Origin: CAZMXP01 sp964570285 | GTDB lineage: Bacteria > Planctomycetota > PLA2 | Assembly: GCA_964570285.1 (NCBI GenBank) | Contig: CAZMXP010000077.1 | Location: 1-17,468 of the forward strand | Length of the DNA: 17,468 nt | Direction of reading: 5' to 3' | Part shown: piece after piece, positions 1-5,333 of the stretch | Layout: each line of letters starts with the position of its first letter | Position numbering within the stretch: position 1 is the stretch's first letter | Translations under genes and position numbers: made by a program | Notes under the pieces: model-generated | What the model saw: only the letters and a program-made list of their open reading frames with translations | Databases searched by the model: none | Told to the model about the DNA's origin: nothing

Positions 1-92
1 CCATCTTGGGGTTGCCCGCATCGGGCAGGGCTTCCAGCCGGAAACCCGTCCAGGTACCCCGCCATGACAGGGGCGGGGTCTTCTGGGCTCTA

Positions 93-121
93 TTGAACGC
101 ACCCCCCCGATCGGGTAGCCT
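93..121 (+). promoter_or_regulatory. Candidate sigma-70-type promoter of the secretin gene
   Basis: TTGAAC at 93-98 and TAGCCT at 116-121 are separated by 17 nt. The -35 matches TTGACA at four of six positions and the -10 has the key TA...T. The predicted transcription start falls about 6-7 nt before the ATG at 135, leaving no room for a Shine-Dalgarno site, and none is seen. Confidence 0.35.
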
Positions 122-134
122 TCGCCGCTCTCCC

Positions 135-2735
135 ATGAACCGCCTTGTCGCCTGCCTCGTGCTGGCCCTCGCCGTTGCCGCCTGCGGGAAGGGGCGCGCC
201 CGCCCGGAGCCCGCGAAGCCGGAGGCGGGGCCGCCCGCCGCCGCGCCGGAGGCCGAGCGCACCCTCGACGATGTCGAGGAGGATCTCGCGCTGCGGGCGC
301 AGTTTGACGAGGTCATGTACCGCAAGCTCTACTCGCAGGCGGTGGAGCTGCGCAAGGCGATGCGGCTCCCGGAGGCCGCAGAGGCGGCGGATGCCGCGCT
401 GCGGCACCGGCCGACCTCCGAGGAGGCGCTGCGCCTCCGCTCCGAGATCGCGCGCATGAGGGGGGAGCGCGGCGGGGAGACCGAGACCGTCATCGACGAC
501 GCGTACGAGAGCTATCGCGTGCGCCTCGACGAGCAGAAGGTCGCCGTGCGGCGCCATCTCGCCGACGCGAAAGAGGCGATGGACCGGGGGGACTTCCCGG
601 CGGCCCAGCGCTCCTACGAGAACGCCGTCTTCATCGTCGCGTCGAGCCGCTATGCGCCGCTCGGCAGCGACAACGAGGTCGCCCGCCTCGGCGAGGAGGC
701 GGAGCGGGGTGTCGCGGAGGCGCGCCGCCGCGAGGCGGAGATGCGCGCGCAGCGGGAGCGCGCCGACACCGAGGCCGCGTTGCGCGAAGCCGCGGCGCAG
801 GAGGAGCAGGAGGCGCTCCAGGGGCGCGACCGCCGCGCCCGCCTGCTGACCTCCGCCATCGACCGCTTCAACATGGAAGACTTCGAGGGCGCGCAGACCT
901 ACGCGAGCCAGGTGCTCGCGGAGGAGCCCGACAACACGCTCGCCCGCGACATCGTCGACAACGCGCGCCGCGCCCGCCACAGCCGCCAGAGCGTCGACGT
1001 GCTGCGCGAGCTGATGGATTCCTATCGGCGCTGGCAGGTGGACATCGAGCGCACGCGGACGCTGCAGGGGCGCATCCTCGTCTGGCCCGCCCAGTCCTTC
1101 TGGGACCGCATCACGCGCATCCGCGGCCTCAGGAACGCGGGCGGGGGCGGCCGGCCGCTCACCCCCGAGGAGCGGCTGGTGTCGGAGGTGCTCGACGAGC
1201 GCCACATCGACTTCCAGTTCGACGGCACCGCCTTCCCGCAGGTCGTCAACTACCTGACCGCGTCGACGGGCATGAACTTCGTCGTCGACGCGCGCGCCCG
1301 CGAGGACCTGGGCGCCGTCGAGGTGTCGCTCGTCGCCGACAACCTCACGGTGCGCGACGCGCTCACGCTGCTGATGGGGCAGGTCTCCGCCGGCGGCGAA
1401 CTCGTCTGGGAGATCAGCGGCAACGTCGTGCGCTTCCTGAGGAAGGAGCACCAGAAGAAGAACCTCGTGCTGCGCGTCCACCCGGTTGCCGACCTGACCC
1501 TCGGGCTCGTCGACTTCATCCCGCCGCAGATCACCCAGCTCGGCGTCAGCGACGACTCCGACACGCCGCTCTTCGGCGGGCAGGGGGAGGAGGCGCCGCA
1601 GCCCTACGGGACCATCGAGGAGCTGATGGAACTCGTCCGGGTGTCGGTCGGCCAGGGATCGTGGGAGGATCCGGCGACGATCACCGCGCAGGGCAAGAAC
1701 CTCATCGCCTACCAGACCGCGGCGGTGCAGGATCAGATCGGCCGCTTCCTCGACGACCTGCGCTCCTTCGCCGGCATCGCGGTCCATGTGGAGACGCGCT
1801 TCCTGACCGTCGGCGACGCCTTCCTGCGCGACGTCGGCGTCGATTTCCGGGGGCTCGGGGGCGCCAACGGCGGCCCGCTCGCCGCGCTGGACGACGTGAC
1901 GAGCGGCCTCGAGGACGCCGCGAGCGCGGGCATCGACAACAGCGCGCCCGGCGTGAACGCCGGCGGCGCCGCGACGGCGCCCGCGTCGGGCTTCTTCTTC
2001 AACGACGGCGGCGACGGCGACTTCCGCGGCCGCTCGGAGAACATCTACGGCCGCCCCCTCGGGCAGACGCTCAGCGCGCTCGGCGGCGGCACCTTCCAGG
2101 TCTCGCTGATCGACGACTTCTCGCTCAGCATGGTGATCCGCGCCACGGAGAAGAGCGCGCGCGTGCGGGAGATGACCGCCCCCTCGCTCACGGTCTACAA
2201 CACGCAGCGCGCCAACCTGAGCGTCGTCAACCAGATCAGCTTCGTGCAGGACTTCGACGTCGAGGTCGCCCAGACCGCGTTCATCGCCGACCCGGTCATC
2301 GGCGTGATCCAGGACGGGCTCGCGCTCGACGTGCGCCCGACCGTCAGCCACGACCGCCAGTTCATCACGATGGAGCTGCGGCCGACGGTCGTCAACCTCG
2401 TCACGCCGATCAGCACCTTCCAGACCCTGCTGGGGGCCGCCACCCTCGGTGTCGTCAGCGCCCAGAACCCCGTGACGATCCAGCTTCCCGAGATCGACCT
2501 CCGCATCATCGAGACGACGGTGCGGCTGCCCGATCGCGGTTCGCTGCTGCTCGGGGGGCTGAAGAGGATCCGTGTGGCCGACAAGAAGTCGACGACCCCG
2601 CTGCTCGGCAACATCCCGGTCGTGAATCTCCTCTTCTCCCGGCAGGGCAAGTCGGAGGAGATGGAGCACCTGATGATCATCGTCACCGCGACGATCATCG
2701 ACCTGCAGGAAGAGGCCGGGCAGCTGCGCCATTGA
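135..2735 (+). CDS. TPR/coiled-coil secretin lipoprotein (GspD/PilQ superfamily)
   Basis: 866 residues. Secretins form the outer-membrane ring of type II secretion, type IV pili and related systems. The ATG at 135 is chosen because it begins a lipoprotein signal peptide, with hydrophobic residues 4-16 and Cys17 in VAAC; an in-frame upstream ATG would bury this signal. Residues 45-110 and 140-275 look like TPR or helical repeats, joined by a charged coiled coil (about 185-235). Residues 355-440 resemble the STN/N0 domain and 443-545 a secretin N domain. Residues 546-857 are the secretin core: it opens VETRFLTVGDAFLRDVGVDF and closes with LLLGGLKR, then TTPLLGNIPVVNLLFS and HLMIIVTATII, the usual secretin ending. 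Residues 571-645 are a Gly/Ala/Asp-rich insertion. No other secretion or pilus genes lie nearby, so the system it serves is unknown. The family assignment is firm. Confidence 0.9.
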   Translation: MNRLVACLVLALAVAACGKGRARPEPAKPEAGPPAAAPEAERTLDDVEEDLALRAQFDEVMYRKLYSQAVELRKAMRLPEAAEAADAALRHRPTSEEALRLRSEIARMRGERGGETETVIDDAYESYRVRLDEQKVAVRRHLADAKEAMDRGDFPAAQRSYENAVFIVASSRYAPLGSDNEVARLGEEAERGVAEARRREAEMRAQRERADTEAALREAAAQEEQEALQGRDRRARLLTSAIDRFNMEDFEGAQTYASQVLAEEPDNTLARDIVDNARRARHSRQSVDVLRELMDSYRRWQVDIERTRTLQGRILVWPAQSFWDRITRIRGLRNAGGGGRPLTPEERLVSEVLDERHIDFQFDGTAFPQVVNYLTASTGMNFVVDARAREDLGAVEVSLVADNLTVRDALTLLMGQVSAGGELVWEISGNVVRFLRKEHQKKNLVLRVHPVADLTLGLVDFIPPQITQLGVSDDSDTPLFGGQGEEAPQPYGTIEELMELVRVSVGQGSWEDPATITAQGKNLIAYQTAAVQDQIGRFLDDLRSFAGIAVHVETRFLTVGDAFLRDVGVDFRGLGGANGGPLAALDDVTSGLEDAASAGIDNSAPGVNAGGAATAPASGFFFNDGGDGDFRGRSENIYGRPLGQTLSALGGGTFQVSLIDDFSLSMVIRATEKSARVREMTAPSLTVYNTQRANLSVVNQISFVQDFDVEVAQTAFIADPVIGVIQDGLALDVRPTVSHDRQFITMELRPTVVNLVTPISTFQTLLGAATLGVVSAQNPVTIQLPEIDLRIIETTVRLPDRGSLLLGGLKRIRVADKKSTTPLLGNIPVVNLLFSRQGKSEEMEHLMIIVTATIIDLQEEAGQLRH

Positions 2736-3235
2736 GCGCGGAGCCGGGGCTCGCCGCCGTCGTCGCCGGGTATCTGCGCGGGGATCGGGCGCACCAGCGC
2801 GCGCTGCTCGAAGAGTTCGAGCCGCTGCTCTTCGGCTACCTGCGCTCCATGCTGGGAGGTCCCGCGGAGACGACCGAACTCGCCGCCCGGGCCACCCACG
2901 ACCTGCTCGCGGTCTTCCACCTCCGCCTGGTCGCGGGCGCGCTCCGCCCCCGGGATGCAGCCTCGCTGCGCGCCCTGGCCCACCGGATGAGCGTCGTCAA
3001 GCTGGCCGCGCTCAGGGCCGGCCGGCCGCCCGAACTCGCCTTTCTGGCGGATCCAGGGAGCTGGAGTCTCGCCGCGGCCTGGCCCACTGCCGGCCCGACG
3101 CTCGATCGCCTGCTCGGCGCGGGAGAGGGGGCGCTTCTGGCCGACCGCCTCGCCGGGTCGCCGGGGGCGGTGCTGCCGGAGCCGCTGCGCTCCCGGCTCG
3201 TGGAGGGCGGAGTCCTCGACCCGGCCAGCGCGTAG
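2732..3235 (+). CDS. Small protein resembling ECF sigma factor region 2, lacking region 4
   Basis: 167 residues. A TTG at 2732 overlaps the secretin stop (TTGA), giving the start MSAEPGLAAVVAGYLRGDRA. Upstream in the same frame the sequence is only a shadow of the secretin gene. Residues 20-100 are helical: FEPLLFGYLRSML, then a stretch with ELAARATHDLLAVFHL, then SLRALAHRMSVVKLAALRAGR. Their order resembles ECF sigma region 2 (helix, 'AED..Q..f', 'lraWL..ia.n...d..R'), but the acidic and tryptophan signature residues are not kept. Residues 105-167 show no helix-turn-helix region 4. It could be a degenerate sigma factor, a partner protein using that fold, or an unrelated helical protein. Overlap with the secretin gene suggests co-translation. 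The coding call is fairly secure; the sigma resemblance is weak. Confidence 0.6.
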   Translation: MSAEPGLAAVVAGYLRGDRAHQRALLEEFEPLLFGYLRSMLGGPAETTELAARATHDLLAVFHLRLVAGALRPRDAASLRALAHRMSVVKLAALRAGRPPELAFLADPGSWSLAAAWPTAGPTLDRLLGAGEGALLADRLAGSPGAVLPEPLRSRLVEGGVLDPASA

Positions 3236-3299
3236 ATCGATCGGGAGGGGGCGCGGGGGAGACCCTCGCTCGGCAATCCGCCCTATTTGGGGAACCGGA

Positions 3300-3329
3300 T
3301 TGGAAATGCGGGCATCCAACAGGTAAGGT
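3300..3329 (+). promoter_or_regulatory. Candidate promoter for the 74-residue membrane protein
   Basis: TTGGAA at 3300-3305 and TAAGGT at 3324-3329 are 18 nt apart. The match to consensus is moderate. A start near 3336 would leave a leader of about 28 nt containing the Shine-Dalgarno site AGAGAGG at 3352-3358. Confidence 0.3.
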
Positions 3330-3363
3330 GCCGCCACTTCCGGCCCGAGCAAGAGAGGTTCCT

Positions 3364-3588
3364 GTGCAGAGCGACCTTGCCAACCTCACCGATCGCGTCA
3401 CGCGAATCGAGAAGCACAACCGTCTTCTGCTACGCGTGATCGCGCTGCTGCTCGCGCTGATGGCGATGACCCTGCTCGTGGGGCAGGAGGAGTTCCGCCA
3501 GCTCCGCGCCGACGTCGTTCGCCTGCTCGGCCGGAGCGTCGGCGCGAGCCGCGCGGCCGGGACGGAGGCGCCCGCGGCGCGGGACTGA
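3364..3588 (+). CDS. Small single-pass membrane protein, function unknown
   Basis: 74 residues. The GTG at 3364 is chosen because AGAGAGG at 3352-3358 sits 5 nt upstream; an ATG at 3328 would add 12 residues with no ribosome site. Residues 1-19 (NLTDRVTRIEKHNR) look like a short coiled coil. Residues 20-39 are a strongly hydrophobic helix (LLLRVIALLLALMAMTLLVG). Residues 40-57 are amphipathic and the last 15 are Ala-rich. The layout, coiled coil plus TM, is common among small envelope or cell-division accessory proteins, but no family is recognised. It follows the secretin/sigma-like pair by 128 nt with its own candidate promoter, so it may be a separate unit. Confidence 0.7.
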   Translation: MQSDLANLTDRVTRIEKHNRLLLRVIALLLALMAMTLLVGQEEFRQLRADVVRLLGRSVGASRAAGTEAPAARD

Positions 3589-3641
3589 ACCGGCGGCCTT
3601 CCGGGGCGCGCGCTGAACCGTTCGCGGTCGCCGACCCTGCA

Positions 3642-3650
3642 CTACTGGCC
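3642..3650. repeat. Left 9-bp direct repeat (CTACTGGCC)
   Basis: It is identical to 3874-3882 and marks the proposed left edge of the 223-bp element. Confidence 0.5.
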
Positions 3651-3697
3651 CTTGGAATTCGCGCTCCCTGCGCAAGTTCTGGTGCTGACCTGGTGCG

Positions 3698-3853
3698 GCG
3701 CCCGCAACCAAGCCGCGGTCGCCGAAGCGAGGCTGTCCTCGACGGCGGAGGGGAGACGCACGCAGCCCTGTGCCCCGTGCGCGTCACCCGGATCCCGCAG
3801 CTCCTCACTAGGCGCAGCGCGGCCTTCGGCCGTCGCTGATTTGGTTGCGGCGC
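3698..3853. repeat. Imperfect inverted repeat pair inside the 223-bp segment
   Basis: GCGCCCGCAACCAA at 3698-3711 is complementary to TTGGTTGCGGCGC at 3841-3853 with a single extra C. Weaker complementarity continues inward to about 3727. A smaller dyad lies between (GACGCACG at 3755-3762 with CGTGCGCGTC at 3776-3785). The long arms cannot form together with the hairpin at 3811-3869 without a pseudoknot, so alternative folds are possible. Confidence 0.5.
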
Positions 3854-3869
3854 CAAGCCGCGCTGCGCC
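3811..3869 (-). terminator. 13-bp GC-rich hairpin between convergent genes
   Basis: GGCGCAGCGCGGC (3811-3823) and GCCGCGCTGCGCC (3857-3869) are perfectly complementary. A smaller hairpin (CGGCC, TTC, GGCCG at 3820-3832) competes with it. The structure begins 4 nt beyond the stop of the minus-strand HEAT gene and could help end its transcript, but there is no T tract. Confidence 0.4.
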
Positions 3870-3873
3870 CCGG

Positions 3874-3882
3874 CTACTGGCC
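3874..3882. repeat. Right 9-bp direct repeat (CTACTGGCC), overlapping a stop codon
   Basis: It is identical to 3642-3650. On the minus strand it reads GGCCAGTAG and supplies the final two codons and stop of the HEAT/discoidin-like gene. Confidence 0.5.
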
Positions 3883-5259
3883 GTAGGTGCTGCTCGCTGT
3901 CGCGGCGGTCGCCCACGCGCGACCGTCGGGGCCGACGAGCTCGACCGCGTCGATCTCCTCCCATCCGGGCGCGTGGTCGGTGTCGATGTGGATGCGGACC
4001 GCCTGCACCTCGTATGCGGTGGCCTCGAAAGCGAGCTCGAAGACGCCAGGCCGCTCGGTCGGATCGATCCCCTTCCACACGGTGCGCCTGCGCCCCTGCA
4101 GGTCGACCGTCTCGACGCCGCGGACTCCGCCGGACACGTTGACCTCGAAGATGCGCACCATGGACGCGCGCCGGGCGGGCTTGTAGGCGACCTCGAGCCA
4201 CTGCATGCCCATGTCCCCCTCGCGGGCCGCCCATGCGGTGGGGTGGTCTCGATCGGGGGGGATGGCGTCGGGCTGGCCGGTCGCGCGCAACGCGTCCCAG
4301 TTGGGGATCTTCGACAGCGCCGCCTTGGCGGCCTCGAGCAGCTTCCGCGTCGCGGGATCGCTCTCGGCGGCGAGGCGCTCCTCGACCAGGCGGCGGGCGG
4401 GGTCGCCCCGGAAGCGCGCGAGGTTTTTCGCCGCGCGACGCTTGGCCTCGACCGAACCGTGCGAGGCCTCGCGCAGCAGGTCCATGGCCGCATCCACGTC
4501 GCTCGTCGAGAGCCGGTCGAGGATCGCGCTGCGCTCCTCGTCGGTGCGGGCGCCCGCGTAGAGGCGTCGCAGCGCGCGATTGGCTTCGTCGCCGTACAGC
4601 CGCACGAGCAGCCCGAGAGCCGCGGCACGCACGTTCGCGTCCTTCAGCGAACCCAGGGCGCGCTCGACCTGGCCCGCCTCCTCCGGCCCCGCGATCGACC
4701 AGAGCGACTTCAGGGCGGCCGTCTGGAGCTCCGCCGGCTCGCGTTCTCCCAGAAGCCCGAGCAGCGCGTCGGCGACCCTGCGGTTCCCGGCAAAGCGCGG
4801 GGAGCCCAGCATGTGGGCCACCGCGATCCGGAGTGCGGCGGGCGAGGCGTCCTTCGAGAGAAGGCGCAGCAACTCCGGCAACAGCGCCACCGCATGCGCG
4901 TCCACGGCGAGCCGGAAGTACTCCGAGCCGTTCGCGCCGCCCCCAAACGACATCACGTACTGGTCGAGGATCGCCGCGACGCCTCCCTCCCCGGACCCCT
5001 CCCTCAGGAAACTCTCGTGCAGCGCGCGCCGGAGCGCCTCGACCTCCTCCGACAGGCGCGCGAGGAGTTGCTCCCGGCCCTCCAGCCGCTGCTCCAGACG
5101 GCTGACGCGCGCCTCGAGGTAGGGGTCGGCCTCGCCGGCCGCGGGGGGGCGCACGGCGGCGCGGGAGCCTGTGGAGTGGCCCTCGTCGCGGGAGGCGTGC
5201 CAGAGCAGGAAGACCGCGAAGGGGGCGAGGGCGAGCAGCAGCAGGCCGAGGCGCGGCAC
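3874..5259 (-). CDS. Membrane-anchored HEAT-repeat protein with discoidin-like C-terminal domain
   Basis: 461 residues. The GTG at 5259 is chosen because it directly precedes a hydrophobic anchor (residues 4-20, LGLLLLALAPFAVFLLW) and sits 6 nt after a TACAAT hexamer. The frame stays open upstream, but only through intergenic sequence. Residues 45-85 are a coiled coil (RVSRLEQRLEGREQLLARL). Residues 95-315 are Ala/Leu-rich helical repeats of HEAT type, which act as protein-binding scaffolds. Residues 340-450 form a predicted beta domain with the pattern WLEVAYKPA, VRIFEV, VETVDLQG, TVWKG, VRIHIDTD and GWEEIDAVELVG. This matches the discoidin/galactose-binding-like domains of secreted proteins. 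It probably acts in the envelope or periplasm. The protein stops at ATASSTYGQ, and the stop lies in a 9-bp repeat bounding a possible inserted element. It is divergent from the nuclease-fold lipoprotein gene. No specific function is known. Confidence 0.8.
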   Translation of the reverse strand: MPRLGLLLLALAPFAVFLLWHASRDEGHSTGSRAAVRPPAAGEADPYLEARVSRLEQRLEGREQLLARLSEEVEALRRALHESFLREGSGEGGVAAILDQYVMSFGGGANGSEYFRLAVDAHAVALLPELLRLLSKDASPAALRIAVAHMLGSPRFAGNRRVADALLGLLGEREPAELQTAALKSLWSIAGPEEAGQVERALGSLKDANVRAAALGLLVRLYGDEANRALRRLYAGARTDEERSAILDRLSTSDVDAAMDLLREASHGSVEAKRRAAKNLARFRGDPARRLVEERLAAESDPATRKLLEAAKAALSKIPNWDALRATGQPDAIPPDRDHPTAWAAREGDMGMQWLEVAYKPARRASMVRIFEVNVSGGVRGVETVDLQGRRRTVWKGIDPTERPGVFELAFEATAYEVQAVRIHIDTDHAPGWEEIDAVELVGPDGRAWATAATASSTYGQ

Positions 5260-5265
5260 CGGTGC

Positions 5266-5271
5266 ATTGTA
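5266..5271 (-). promoter_or_regulatory. Candidate -10 element (TACAAT) giving a leaderless mRNA
   Basis: On the minus strand TACAAT is followed by 6 nt and then the GTG of the HEAT gene. Transcription would begin at or next to the start codon. No good -35 is visible. Confidence 0.4.
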
Positions 5272-5309
5272 GGCGCCTGCGGGAGGGCGCGAATCCGCCG
5301 GCCCTCTTC

Positions 5310-5315
5310 TACAAT
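5310..5315 (+). promoter_or_regulatory. Candidate -10 element (TACAAT) for the nuclease-fold lipoprotein gene
   Basis: TACAAT lies 18 nt before the ATG at 5334, with GGAGGA at 5323-5328 between them. It mirrors the minus-strand TACAAT: CATTGTAG at 5265-5272 and CTACAATG at 5309-5316 are perfect inverted copies. No convincing -35 is seen. Confidence 0.4.
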
Positions 5316-5333
5316 GCGGCCCGGAGGATCCGC

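Larger units (their letters stand above)
3651..3873. mobile_element. Candidate 223-bp non-coding inserted element bounded by 9-bp direct repeats
   Basis: The 9-mer CTACTGGCC occurs at 3642-3650 and again at 3874-3882, bracketing 223 bp. The right copy contains the last codons and stop (Gly-Gln-stop on the minus strand) of the HEAT gene. This is what a target-site duplication at the 3' end of that gene would look like. No credible protein-coding frame is seen inside. The segment has internal inverted repeats (listed separately) but no matching terminal inverted repeats, so it does not look like a classical IS or MITE. It could instead be a dispersed structured repeat or an RNA gene. A chance 9-bp repeat is possible. 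Confidence 0.35.

Noticed and set aside
1661..2731. Upstream extension of the sigma-like reading frame through the secretin gene
   Set aside because: The frame is open but gives Arg/Pro-rich nonsense; recognisable protein begins only at the TTG at 2732.
90..2732. Long open frame of about 880 codons on the minus strand opposite the secretin gene
   Set aside because: It is a shadow caused by very high GC content. The plus strand encodes an unmistakable secretin, and the antisense product is Arg/Ala/Asp-rich low-complexity sequence.
3642..3873. Protein-coding reading of the 223-bp segment on the minus strand, which also ends in Lys-Gly-Gln-stop
   Set aside because: The matching ending comes from the 9-bp repeat itself. 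The frame joins out-of-frame HEAT-gene sequence and has no start of its own.
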